This document shows positions 45,458 to 57,470 of a stretch of 64,000 bases of DNA, piece after piece. Each line of letters begins with the position of its first letter. The first letter of the stretch is position 1. The notes below the pieces were generated by a model. It was not told the DNA's origin and did not search any database. It was given only the letters and a program-made list of their open reading frames with translations. This DNA comes from Yamagishiella unicocca (lineage: Eukaryota > Chlorophyta > Chlorophyceae > Chlamydomonadales > Volvocaceae). The translations under genes were made by a program, and so were the position numbers. The stretch lies in NCBI GenBank assembly GCA_003116995.1, contig BDSL01000150.1:1-64000 (forward strand), given 5' to 3'.

Positions 45458-46160
45458 CTACAAGACGCAGTGCCACCCGGAAGACGAGGGCTTTGGTCCT
45501 TTAGTGAACTCCCGCCATATCAGTTGCAGCTTCGACTGCTTTAAGACAGCATTCAACCGCAATGTGCTACTCAGTGATCTCCTTTTTGATTATAAAAAAG
45601 CATAATTCCGCAAGCCGGGTTACTATGGCAAGTTGATTTTTGCGTGTCTGCTCTATTCAATGCCAGGGAGGATTCGCCAAGGGTACCTATGACATACTGT
45701 GATATTGCAAGCATGCATATCATGCAATCGCGTGCGGCACGACGGTTTCGGAGCCTTCGGCGTCGGCCAGCCAACCGTATCCGTACATATGATACTCCTG
45801 AGCCCCGGCCCGCACTGGTCGGACCACAACACCACAGAACGAGATCAACCTGTATACTTTACATACTTGGTTTGTAGCGACTTGGTTAACCTCCCTGCCC
45901 CTTTCCACCCTATACGAGATGTCAACCACAGCCATGGTAATATACTTCCTCCTTATACTCCCGAATCCGCCTGGCCTATCATGTGTACAGCACATCATCG
46001 AGGAATTTGCAATTATGCACAACCGTGTGCGTCCTTGCGCCTGGGCTCCTGCGCGCCCTTCTTCACACCGGGGTGTCGATTCCCCTCCGGACCCTTGCCC
46101 TTACCCTTACTCGACCTACCCGACCTGGTATCCTAGCCCCCTCCCCCTCCCGCCCCTCCC

Positions 46161-49100
46161 TCAGGCCGTCGCCCCCTTGGTGTAGTCGATCTTCTCCACC
46201 CGCACCTCCCCATCTACCAGCTGGTACACGTACACCGTGACCTGAGTGACGTGGCAGCGGGCACCGACGGTTGAAAGCAAGGGGCACCGAGCGTGGGGGG
46301 AGGGGCGAAGCGTAGAGACGCGTAGTCGTCCGATGAGGATTTAGCAGACATGGAAAGGATAGCGTCGTGAGTGCGAAGGTGTGTGAGAGCAAGGGACCTG
46401 GCACTTGGAATGGCACTAGGGACCGTATCTATGCGCAACCGGAAGCGGCGCCTGGCAGGCCAGCTGAGAAAGAATGGGGTTGGACGGGCCGGACCCGCCA
46501 TGACACTACCGTCTGGCACCGCGGGGGCCGTGCACCGCGTCTAGCGTCAGAGGTACAGCTACATACTTGCACACTACGTAGATAGGAATAAGTTTTGCAA
46601 AAGTGCAAAAGGACCAGCGATGCCAATCAGCAACCAGCGTTGCTGCCGCAGCGCGACCCACATCACTTACGCGAGCACGCATCATCCACGTGCATCTGAG
46701 CCCAACGGAAAAAGTGTGTTAGGGGTATGGCCCCCACCTTTTGGCCGTCGAGGTCCATGAGCACGAAGCTGGGGGTAGCTGGTCCGTCCGCCGCCACGTG
46801 GTATGCGCCGGTTGCGGAGCCGGGGTTGAGCGCCAGGCAGGTGCCGGCCTTGCGGGCCTGAGGCGGGGGCGGGGGCAAAAATATATCCGCGAATCCACGG
46901 CTGACAAACCAAGGGTGATAAAGGTGGTGTTTTTACCAAGAGATAGATGGCGAATACGCGGATGGGAGGCGCTGCTCAATCGGAACGTAAAGTGAAAGTA
47001 ACATAGATTGTGGGGATCTAATTAAAAGCGACTTAAGCGGCGACCTAAGGAAAGGCGGCTGGAAGGAGAAGCAGGTCGTAAGAAGTGAACGATGGTCGTA
47101 ATAATAGGCGAAGCCAATGGAGGTGGAGACGACGACGTCTTAAGCGGAGAGCGGAGAGCAGCCCCGTAATCTATCAGAAGCCCGGGAATGCGAACGAAAA
47201 GAGCAACGTGCCCGGCGCAAGGGAACCGCCCGTTACGTATACGATTTGGGAGATGTAGACAGACCTAAAGAATAGCAAGGGAAGACAGAAGCGAGGAGCA
47301 AAGGCGGCGAGCGTCAGGACCGAAGAACCGCAGGATTGAGGATGCGACGGGCAGGCAAGGGAAGCAGGGATAAGATGGGATGGGATGGGTGAATGGCTAG
47401 AGGCTAGTACCGCTATGTCAAACATGGAAAGGAAGGAAATGGAAGGGAAATAATGCGGGCGGGGTACGGCAAGTAAGGGGAGCCGATGCATGACAAACCA
47501 GGACGAGGGTAAATGACAAAGCGAGATGCATGTGGCGTGCGGGCTCCGACGAGGGGGCGGGGGCGGGGTGAAAACAGAGCGTGCTGGGGGTTTCAGGGGA
47601 CCCCCCCCGGTTACCCCTGGTTCCCCGTTCCCCCACCAGCAAGTCCCCTCCCGCCCACCTCGAAGCGGTGCGTGTTGCCCGTCAGCAGGATGTCCGCTCC
47701 GATCTGCCTCTGGAGCAGCGAGATGGCGTCCGGGTCCGACCAGGGGATGATCTAGGGGAAGTGGGGCAAAGGGGTTTGGGAGGGATGGAATGGAGCAGGA
47801 GGCAAGTGTGCGCTGCGGGTCCCAAGGGCCGTGTGAATGCAACGTATCTGGAGCATGGCTGCGGTTACGGCGCGTGGTATGGAATGTCGCAAGTCGGATC
47901 CCCTCGTCCCTCACTTCCTGCTTCTAGGTATGTCCCAAAATACGAACATACGAACATACACACGAGCACACGCGGTCATCCGAGTGAAGGTAAAGCCGCT
48001 CTCGCTCCTCCTCCTCCCTTCCCTGGACCACCGACTGGTTTGTTCACTTTCCGTGGAGCTTCGAGGCCTCGCGTTAATTTGGCACACTTGACCACCCCAC
48101 CTCGTCGACCCCCACCTCGGGTCTGTTGCTGTCCGTGGCTTCTCGCGATTCAGCTCCCACTGAAACCCATACCTACTCGCCAAACCTCCATATCTCATGA
48201 CCAGCCGGCCACGCAAATCAAACACGCCTCGAAGCCGCCCGCAGTTCCCGCCCCTCCCCTTCCTTGCCCCGAAGCCACAACCGCCGAAGCTGCCGTTACA
48301 AGCCGTTTAGCAGTTTCGGGGATGGTGCCTTCCAGGTAACACGCCCACAGGCCCCCTCTTCAGCCCGCCTGCCCCCAACCCCGGCAGCCGCCTGCTGACA
48401 TGGACACCCAACCCCGGCAGCCGCCTGCTGACGTGGACGCCCAACCCCGGCAGCCGCCTGCTGACGTGGACACCCAACCCCGGCAGCCGCCTGCTGACGT
48501 GGACACCCAACCCCGGCAGCCGCCTGCTGACGTGGACACCCAACCCCGGCAGCCGCCTGCTGACGTGGACACCCAACCTCTGCCCTGCCGCGCCAACAGC
48601 AGTCGGCACACACGGGCCTTACTGCTGGCAGCAAGTCCGTTAAGCTACCTGGTCCCTCGCGACCTGCTGCGCCTGCCGCCGTGCTCATTGCCACTGCTTG
48701 GTCGGCTCGAACCGACGCCCCATAACTGCTGGCCCACACCTTCTCTGCTGCTTCATGGGTGCCGGGCTTCCCGCCCCGCCCCCGCCCACCTGATGCCCGT
48801 GGCACACTCCAACCTTGAACCCAGCAAGGTCCAGCACCTGCGGGCGGCGCGGGGTGGAGGCGATGGACGCGGCGATTAGGGGAGTCGATGCTAGCCTGGG
48901 CCCAAAGACGTGTGTGGACCCGCTTCCCCGGAGTGAGCATTACAGCCAGAACGCATGTCTGGCGACGGCAGGGTTAAGGTAGCCCGGGAGGGAAGAGGGC
49001 AAGGGAGATAGGTGGAGGATGAGGCAGGAAGGGTTGCATGGAGTGGAGGGAGTAGCGGGAACTCCCTCGGAGGTCGGATCGTGAAGTAGCATGTTCAGCT

Positions 49101-49954
49101 TGCACCCGGTGTGGTTGGGGCCCTCCGGCGGAACATGCCTGCCCCGCCCCTTGCACCCGGGGTAGGGGCTGATATCTGTGTGATATTCATGTGATGTGAC
49201 GAGATCAACCCGTGCTTGCAAGGATTGATCTTGTGACCCGTACCTCGTCGCGCAAATACCTTGGCACGCTAAAGCCATATCCTGGCTGATGACACGCTAA
49301 CGAAAGTGTAGCAGACAAAGGCAACACACCGCCGCATCTCCCCTGTCCGGCGCACTCTAGCCGCGACCTCAGACAGAAAGGGTATTTCGCGAGCGCGTCA
49401 AGATACCAGTTGCACTTGGGCGGCGTGCCAGACATGATCGGTCCATTTACCATAGGGCCCTCTGCCCTCGCGATCATCACCGCCACCGCCGTACACCGAC
49501 AGGCACGCACGTTGTCATTGGGCGATCAGCGGACGCGACTAAATAACCCGGCGGATAACGTTTTACACAGTTTGCTTGCTCGGATTACAGTGGGTAGCCG
49601 CTACTTTTGCTCGCAGGAAACTCTGCTGCTTTCACTGTGGGGCTACCAAGGCAGCACACGCAGTGCCTACCAGCTGCTCTGGCGCCGGGAACTCATCGAA
49701 GTCCCCCGCGACAACGTGCAGCTCCCCTGAGATGGTTCGCAGGTAGTCGAGGAAGACCTGCAGAACCGGTGTGGCCGTAAGTATGCGCGCACTGTGCTCC
49801 CGTCAGGAAATGCCACCCTTACCTTGCAACAGACGTTGCCTACGCAGATCGTGGTGTGTATCTTCCCGGGCTTAAGTAGCTCCTTGAATTTGGCCGGCAG
49901 GTCCGCTGCGCGGTGCGGTATGTGCAGGTCCCCGATGCACAACACTAGCACCAT
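46161..49954 (-). CDS. VPS29: VPS29, retromer subunit (6 exons, 186 aa, complete)
   Basis: Exons 49954-49823, 49757-49671, 48837-48790, 47751-47659, 46857-46738, 46241-46161. Every junction is phase 0 with GT-AG ends, and the spliced length (186 aa) matches VPS29 elsewhere (about 182-190). Conserved blocks in order: [105 protein letters not shown]. The protein has a metallophosphoesterase fold but acts as the scaffold that binds VPS35 in retromer, the coat that retrieves cargo from endosomes to the trans-Golgi. The usual GHTH metal motif reads GNTH, in keeping with a non-enzymatic role. WDR11 starts 704 bp downstream on the same strand. Confidence 0.95.
46885..46903 (-). repeat. Intron-associated repeat core, copy 6 (in VPS29)
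   Basis: Reverse orientation with one substitution (CAGCCGTGGATTCGCGGAT read on minus), 28 bp from the acceptor of the VPS29 exon starting at 46857. The flank GACAAACCAAGGGTGATAAA matches the WDR11 intron copies. Confidence 0.85.
48382..48577. repeat. 33-bp minisatellite in VPS29 intron 3
   Basis: Six copies of a 33-bp unit containing CCGCCTGCTGACGTGGACAC between exons 3 and 4. It is open in several frames because the unit is a multiple of three, but it is not coding in the VPS29 model. Confidence 0.95.
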
Positions 49955-51790
49955 TCCGCACCGCTTGCTATTATCGCCCGCTTCGATGGTGATTTAAAGA
50001 GCAAGTGTTAGCAGTCGAAATGGCCAGGCACAAGTATGGAAAGAGAAGTGTGCACGGATGTAATTTCGTTTTCTTAGCAAAACGAATCGGTATACCCTAC
50101 ACAGATCTAATGAAAAATGAGAAATGTAACATCCTACAGTTGGCCTCCTATGAAAAAAGTGCCGATGCCGCCCGTAGATATTCATTCGCCTTTCAGGCAG
50201 GGCAACGCCAATGCCGCCCTAACTCTTAAAAGTTTCATTTGTAGTCTACTTTAGAGGTAAACTCTGCAACTGCACACGTGTTGACGTCGACAGAATCCGC
50301 GGCCTCTGGTACCGATATTCCGAAACGGTGTTATTTGCGCTTTTCGCCCATGGAGGTTACAGGTGTCAAACCCGGTTCCCTTAACCCAATTAGGTAAAAG
50401 GGGATGCGAGGTCAGGTTTGCTGTGCTGAGCAACCTCCGTTAAATCGTCATCGTGGTTTCTCGTGCAGGGGTACTGGACCGAAACTCAGTGTGGGAGAGC
50501 GGCTGAGTGTGTGTGGGAAGTTCGCAATCAGCTCAGGAGGTGCGCGGCCCTGCTCTCGGAGCGAGTCCCGCTGAACCGCACGTGCTTCTTTCTGGTGACC
50601 TTCAAAAGATGCACGGTCCCCCCAGCGCTGCCTTTCGTCCTCCTAGCTCGCGTGTAGTATCACGGCCAGACACGCTTCGTTGCGCCGGCACGTTATGATG
50701 GCTGTGCCTTCTCACGCAACCACCGCGCCGTACACTGATCGATCCCCCAAGGCGTTCCCCGCTTCAATTCCCTCGGCCTCCCTATCCCCTTGTGTTATGA
50801 GCTCGTCCGAGTAACAGGGCAGTGGCGTGAACTCCCATCTGGCGAGCAGGTACGCTTGTACTGCAGTGAGTTGTCGGATAGCGTTCAGCAGCGCCGAGCG
50901 CGTGCGCCACCATGCGCGGTGTCTTCCGTACGCCCCAATGCTTCATACTGGCAGTAGATACCTGTCAAAAGCCGAGCTAAGGTTAAATCCAGCATCATGT
51001 TCTGCCGGTCCAACAGGTGCCCAAGGCTCCTGAGTTTGGCGGTGTTGCACCGGATGGCAAGCCCATGGCAAACCCACCCAGGTAGACCAGTGGCTGAGCG
51101 GTCACCCAGCGAGAAACCTCTTGGCGCCAAGGCTGGCTCCCAGCAGGATGCTTGTCGGATCATTAACGGATCGCGTCCTGCTTCGCCAATGGACCGTTAA
51201 TGGATCGCGTCCTGGAGGCTACCAACAAGTGGCTTGGCTTCCTTCCCTGATGTAGCCCTGGCGCCTTTGTTGGGGTGGCAACCACCGTCTGAGGCGGCAC
51301 AAGTAATGCCGGGGACTGGGCGACATCAGTGTAGGCAGTGGCATATCGCCAGGGTTTGGATAAGGCACAATCGAAGGAGGCGAGAGGGGGAGCCTTTGCC
51401 ATGCCGTGCGCAAGGGTGCATGAAAAGGTTACGGGGGGCGGTGTTAAGGTGTACTCCTTATTAATGGAAATCCTGCAAAGCTTTGAAACTGCATGCGTCG
51501 CCTATGGACTGAGGTGTCTGAAAGTCTTCGGAATTGACAATAAATGATCGGACCAACGCAACGAGCATGGGTTTGTTGTAAGGTCGTTGAAGGTATACTC
51601 CAAGATGGCATGGTGGGGCGGTACGCGGAATCGCGTCCATTGTGGCGTGACGTTGTAGGCTCTTGCACGCTCTCATAACAGGAAGCAAGAGCAGCGAGGC
51701 TCATGGACAGCGAACCCATGTGTAGTGCACAATTGACACCTGGTATGGGATGACGATAAGACCGTGCCGGTTGTATGGGCGGACGTCAGC
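49955..51790. other. VPS29 upstream region; no gene recognised
   Basis: Contains the VPS29 promoter by position. A ~17-bp sequence (GGATCGCGTCCTG) is duplicated near 51166 and 51203. No coding frame of convincing character. Confidence 0.4.
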
Positions 51791-52365
51791 TCTCAGCAGT
51801 GACTGTACAGTGCGCGGCAGACCAAAATCTAGAGCCATCGGGCACATCGCCTGACACTGGAGGGAAAAAAGGAAACGACAGCCCACTAGGCCGGCTAGTC
51901 AATACGGAATTTGAGCAAGGACCCGGAGAGCAAGTAGCGGTAACAACCGACCACTCAGGGGGGAGTACCTGTGATGGCTTCCTCAATACACCAAGTGCAG
52001 CCCAAGCAGACAAAGGAAAGGGCAGAGCGGCACTACCTTTCTGAGTTACAACAACCTTTCTGTGTTCCTGTCATTCTCGTCTCCTTCGGTGTCCGTAACT
52101 CTGTAATAAGTACTACTACTACCGTTCCAGGTCTGGAACGAATACTATTACAAAGCCGGGCAGCAACCGTCCGGCCTGGCTTCCGAGCGGTACCCAAACT
52201 CAGGAGAGGAAAATGCACGAAACGAAACGGAGGAAAAGGTATTTTTTTCGCGAACACCGTTCACCATGCAGCGTCTCTTTCGTCTCCCACCAGTGTCCGG
52301 CGATGTCCTCGGGGATTCTCCCTTGTGACCTCCATTGTAATAAGGACAGTCACTAGAAGGGATTG
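51791..52365. mobile_element. Cluster of three LINE 3'-tail repeats
   Basis: One tail on the minus strand (51795-51880) and two on the plus strand (52055-52135 and 52255-52365). All are variants of TTTCYTTTKTCTCC, AGTGTCMGGCGATGT, then CACTGTAAC or TACTACTACC ends. Confidence 0.55.
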
Positions 52366-52484
52366 GCAGCCGTGCCGGCACGGCGGGTGCGGCCACCCGG
52401 CGGGCGAGTGCGGTAGCAGCAGCAGTGCAGCCAGCAGGCACGACAGCCGGGCCATCGGGCGCAGCCGCCGGGCGATCGAGGGGA

Positions 52485-53250
52485 TAATGGCGAGGAACAG
52501 ACGAGGGAATCCTGGGGATCCAGCTTGCCGGCCGCTGAGGGTGGGCACACATAATTTGGGGGGCCTACAGCCCCCTCAAAGGGAGGCGATGCTGCAAGCA
52601 GCGGCCAGGCAATAGTGGGCCCGCATGCGGCTCGATGTGGTATGTCTGCAGGAAAGTCACCATACGGGAGAGGGGCAAAGTCAGCTGTTGCAGCGAGGGC
52701 TGAGTGCAGCTGCGAAGAGGCTGGGACTGCCAGGGTGGGATATCGTGGCTGAGTCCTTCACGCCGAACCTGCGCACGGCTGGGGTAGCCATCCTGGTCCG
52801 ACCCGACTCGAGTCAGGCCGTGCCTTCAGTCGATGTGCCGCCACATATGAAGCCCGAGGAGTCCCCGCCGGGCCGTTCTCTTCAGCACTTGTTCACCTGG
52901 GGTGGGCACCGGATCCACCTGGCAACTATTTACATGCCAACGGCGGCGTATGCTGCCAAGCGGAACGAATTTGTCCAGAAAACCCTCCCGCATGTATACT
53001 CTTATATATTCCTCCGCGAACAAGGAAGATCATTAGGTTTGGGTAGGCGACGTTTACTTTGTGTCGGATGCAGGACTCGACTTGACGGCAGGGGTGGGCA
53101 GTAGGGGGGCGGATAGCTCGTTGGCAAGTGAGTTTCGTACTCTATGCCCGGGCATGGTCGAGACTTACCAAAGTGGCGATCTCCCTACTGCCGTACACGT
53201 GCCAAGTTGGTCGTGGCGCGCCGGGGACCATAACCAAGGTGCGTTATGTT
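52485..53250 (+). pseudogene. LINE apurinic endonuclease domain, disrupted (copy 1)
   Basis: PLRVGTHNLGGLQPPQREAM opens an exonuclease-endonuclease-phosphatase fold. An in-frame TAG at 52613 interrupts it, and the same frame resumes with MRLDVVCLQESHHTGEG (the Glu of the catalytic QE motif), VAILVRPDSS, and HLATIYMP. Near 53,040 the frame shifts, and VGDVYFVSDAGLDLTAGV (the GDFNxxxD block) continues in another. In intact LINEs this domain nicks the target DNA before reverse transcription. Here one stop and one shift inactivate it. No reverse transcriptase follows. Confidence 0.75.
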
Positions 53251-54721
53251 TAGCAGTGTCGCGTGTACCTGCCTGCACACCTCAGTCCCCCCAAACTACA
53301 CCGCTCCAGGCGGCCTCATCACATCACGTGCCTCTCCTTTCCACGGCATCGTACATCCTGCTCCCTGTAGCACCAGCCCATCTCCAGCTTCCCTCTCACC
53401 TTGTCCAGGCACTGTGGCCGTGCCTCATTCCTCAAGCCCCGTCCCTCTCTATCACCCCGCGGGCCCCCCCGTAATCCATCTGGCGCCGCCTCCCTACCCA
53501 GACCTTTGGTGCTTCGCCGTTCCTAATTCCCATTGCCCCTGTTCCCCTGCCCCAATGATCCCTGCTCACGCACTGCCTCTCGACCCTCGCCCCTCGCCCA
53601 GACCACACCGCCATGCGACTTATTCGCTTATCGCTTCGTTATTCCCATGCCGGGCTCCCGTGACCATTGCGGCGGAGCTCCCCCCGCGGGTGGGACACCT
53701 CATGCTCAACGCCAGGCAATGTTTAGGGCCGCAATGCGGTAGCACGTCGCCATCGAGTGGCGCATATGCGCGTTCGGCACCATCGGGCTCGGGACGCACA
53801 GGTCGTCCACATGAGGGAGTAGCCAACGCGCTGGGATTGGGTTGGTGGTCGGTTCCTGATACGCGAGCCTATAGCGCAAATTCCTGCTGTTTTTGCCTCT
53901 GGGCTGTTGGCTGGCGTCGTGGTGGTTTGCCTTTATTACGGTGCAGTTGGGTTTCTGTCTCTTTTGTCTCCTTCAGTGTCAGGCCATGTGCCTGATGTTA
54001 CGCTTCTTGGTCTGGTACCCACTGTAACGTGTACTAATACTACAAGGGAGACTAAGTGGGTCGGGCGTGTATAGATTACGCAGTGTAATGCGCACTGACT
54101 GCACGGCGCATGTCATACCAGGCCATCAGCTTTTTCCGACCGTACTTAACCGCCTGGCAGTGGTTCGGGGCCCATGCTTTCTCTGAGCATGTGGATGGTC
54201 GCTAAGGAGGCAGTTCGTCCGCCGGCAGGGCAAGGCCGTGTGTTACGTCACTGATGCCCATGGAGTCATTCGAAGACCGTCTAGGGCAGGAGGCAGTCCC
54301 GCCTTACCGGCCCGATGGGAAAGGTAAGCGCACATTCAAGGACTGCCCCAGGGGGCTGCCAACTACGCTGTCTATCTTACGGGTATCCACCATAATGTCG
54401 TTGCGGCGCTTCACTGGTTCGTCGGTTGCTGGGCTATAAGGTTGGTCGGTGGTCAGTTCCTGATAGGGGAGCCTCTAGTGCAAATTCCCCCTGGGGTACT
54501 GGCTGCTGCTCTGTGTGCCTACGGCCTGTCGATTTGGTGTACTGGTGGTTTGCCTTTGTTCCGGTGCATGTCGGTCTTTGTTTCCTCCGTCTTTCTCAGT
54601 GACGATGTGCCCGATGGTTCTTTCCTCCGTATTTCTCAGTGACGATGTGCCCGATGGTTCTACCTCTTGGTCTGGAACCCACTGTAACCGTTACAACATA
54701 ATGTCATCCCCCAACACCAAC
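52554..54721. repeat. 2,168-bp tandem duplication, unit 1
   Basis: Starts at ATTTGGGGGGCC (52554). It contains most of the endonuclease pseudogene, non-coding sequence, and two LINE-tail repeats (53930-54035, 54540-54700), and ends CCCCAACACCAAC. Confidence 0.97.
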
Positions 54722-56889
54722 ATTTGGGGGGCCTACAGCCCCCTCAAAGGGAGGCGGTGCTGCAAGCAGCGGCCAGGCAATAGTGGGCCCGCATGCGGCT
54801 CGATGTGGTATGTCTGCAGGAAAGTCACCATACGGGAGAGGGGCAAAGTCAGCTATTGCAGCGAGGGCTGAGTGCAGCCGCGAAGAGGCTGGGACTGCCA
54901 GGGTGGGATATCGTGGCTGAGTCCTTCACGCCGAACCTGCGCACGGCTGGGGTAGCCATCCTGGTCCGACCCGACTCGAGTCAGGCCGTGCCTTCAGTCG
55001 ATGTGCCGCCACATATGAAGCCCGAGGAGTCCCCGCCGGGCCGTTCTCTTCAGCACTTGTTCACCTGGGGTGGGCACCGGATCCACCTGGCAACTATTTA
55101 CATGCCAACGGCGGCGTATGCTGCCAAGCGGAACGAATTTGTCCAGAAAACCCTCCCGCATGTATACTCTTATATATTCCTCCGCGAACAAGGAAGATCA
55201 TTAGGTTTGGGTAGGCGACGTTTACTTTGTGTCGGATGCAGGACTCGACTTGACGGCAGGGGTGGGCAGTAGGGGGGCGGATAGCTCGTTGGCAAGTGAG
55301 TTTCGTACTCTATGCCCGGGCATGGTCGAGACTTACCAAAGTGGCGATCTCCCTACTGCCGTACACGTGCCAAGTTGGTCGTGGCGCGCCGGGGACCATA
55401 ACCAAGGTGCGTTATGTTTAGCAGTGTCGCGTGTACCTGCCTGCACACCTCAGTCCCCCCAAACTACACCGCTCCAGGCGGCCTCATCACATCACGTGCC
55501 TCTCCTTTCCACGGCATCGTACATCCTGCTCCCTGTAGCACCAGCCCATCTCCAGCTTCCCTCTCACCTTGTCCAGGCACTGTGGCCGTGCCTCATTCCT
55601 CAAGCCCCGTCCCTCTCTATCACCCCGCGGGCCCCCCCGTAATCCATCTGGCGCCGCCTCCCTACCCAGACCTTTGGTGCTTCGCCGTTCCTAATTCCCA
55701 TTGCCCCTGTTCCCCTGCCCCAATGATCCCTGCTCACGCACTGCCTCTCGACCCTCGCCCCTCGCCCAGACCACACCGCCATGCGACTTATTCGCTTATC
55801 GCTTCGTTATTCCCATGCCGGGCTCCCGTGACCATTGCGGCGGAGCTCCCCCCGCGGGTGGGACACCTCATGCTCAACGCCAGGCAATGTTTAGGGCCGC
55901 AATGCGGTAGCACGTCGCCATCGAGTGGCGCATATGCGCGTTCGGCACCATCGGGCTCGGGACGCACAGGTCGTCCACATGAGGGAGTAGCCAACGCGCT
56001 GGGATTGGGTTGGTGGTCGGTTCCTGATACGCGAGCCTATAGCGCAAATTCCTGCTGTTTTTGCCTCTGGGCTGTTGGCTGGCGTCGTGGTGGTTTGCCT
56101 TTATTACGGTGCAGTTGGGTTTCTGTCTCTTTTGTCTCCTTCAGTGTCAGGCCATGTGCCTGATGTTACGCTTCTTGGTCTGGTACCCACTGTAACGTGT
56201 ACTAATACTACAAGGGAGACTAAGTGGGTCGGGCGTGTATAGATTACGCAGTGTAATGCGCACTGACTGCACGGCGCATGTCATACCAGGCCATCAGCTT
56301 TTTCCGACCGTACTTAACCGCCTGGCAGTGGTTCGGGGCCCATGCTTTCTCTGAGCATGTGGATGGTCGCTAAGGAGGCAGTTCGTCCGCCGGCAGGGCA
56401 AGGCCGTGTGTTACGTCACTGATGCCCATGGAGTCATTCGAAGACCGTCTAGGGCAGGAGGCAGTCCCGCCTTACCGGCCCGATGGGAAAGGTAAGCGCA
56501 CATTCAAGGACTGCCCCAGGGGGCTGCCAACTACGCTGTCTATCTTACGGGTATCCACCATAATGTCGTTGCGGCGCTTCACTGGTTCGTCGGTTGCTGG
56601 GCTATAAGGTTGGTCGGTGGTCAGTTCCTGATAGGGGAGCCTCTAGTGCAAATTCCCCCTGGGGTACTGGCTGCTGCTCTGTGTGCCTACGGCCTGTCGA
56701 TTTGGTGTACTGGTGGTTTGCCTTTGTTCCGGTGCATGTCGGTCTTTGTTTCCTCCGTCTTTCTCAGTGACGATGTGCCCGATGGTTCTTTCCTCCGTAT
56801 TTCTCAGTGACGATGTGCCCGATGGTTCTACCTCTTGGTCTGGAACCCACTGTAACCGTTACAACATAATGTCATGCCCCAACACCAAC
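54722..56889. repeat. 2,168-bp tandem duplication, unit 2
   Basis: Near-identical to 52554-54721. Differences were noticed at only about four positions (three near the 5' end, and GCC/CCC near the 3' end), so the duplication is recent or homogenised. Both units keep the in-frame TAG. Confidence 0.97.
54793..55420 (+). pseudogene. LINE endonuclease domain, second copy
   Basis: Repeats the open segment MRLDVVCLQESHHTGEG to the frameshift and the GDVYFVSDAGLD block, exactly 2,168 bp downstream of copy 1, with the same lesions. The N-terminal PLRVGTHNLGG strand is missing because the duplication starts just after it. Confidence 0.75.
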
Positions 56890-56989
56890 ATAGCCTTTTC
56901 GGGGGCAATAGTGGGAGCCTGCCTATAAGGAGGGGGGGTGGCGGCTGTCTGTGGATGGGATCCCCCTTCTCTGGAACTCTGATATGCCC

Positions 56990-57470
56990 CCTGTGGATGT
57001 GGTGTGCCGGCTGGGGAGCGTCCAGGGGCGGTTACCCTCCGCCTGCACCACTTTTGGTTCTGCCCGGTGGCTCAAGCAGTGATTGCCCAACTCGAGACCC
57101 AGCTCGGTGCAGGGGTGACACGGGCGCAAGCCTGGTTGGTGCAGGCACCCCCCGGGGTGCAGCTCTGCGTCTGGGATGTAGGTGTTTACTGCTATTACTG
57201 CCATGGAGGTGGGGCGGCTATTACTGCCATGGAGGTGGGGCGCCGGTTTATGGCTGCGGCCTTGAAAAGGGCGGGGGCTGGTGGTCCCCCTCTTACTCCG
57301 GGAAGTGGTCTCCTGGATCGTGCCTGGAGTTTTGGGCCCTTCTGAAGGGCTTTGCTGCGTTGGGGCTTCCCCAGAAAGGCTGGGATGCAGTGGGGCCTCG
57401 GCATCCTTTCTGGAGTGCGACGGTTGGAGTGCTGCTAGGTACTGCGCACCGAAACCAGAGTAACGGACTT
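56990..57470 (+). pseudogene. LINE ORF2 C-terminal remnant
   Basis: The zinc-knuckle tail RLHHFWFCPVAQAVIAQLE, then GVQLCVWDVG and AMEVGRRF. After a shift it reads FWALLKGFAALGLPQKGWDA and the PRHPFWSATVG end. This is the same C-terminal motif as FWARLSAFAELGLAPRGWG...HPF of the LINE at 18.3 kb. A short duplication (ATTACTGCCATGGAGGTGGG) interrupts it near 57195-57240. Confidence 0.65.
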
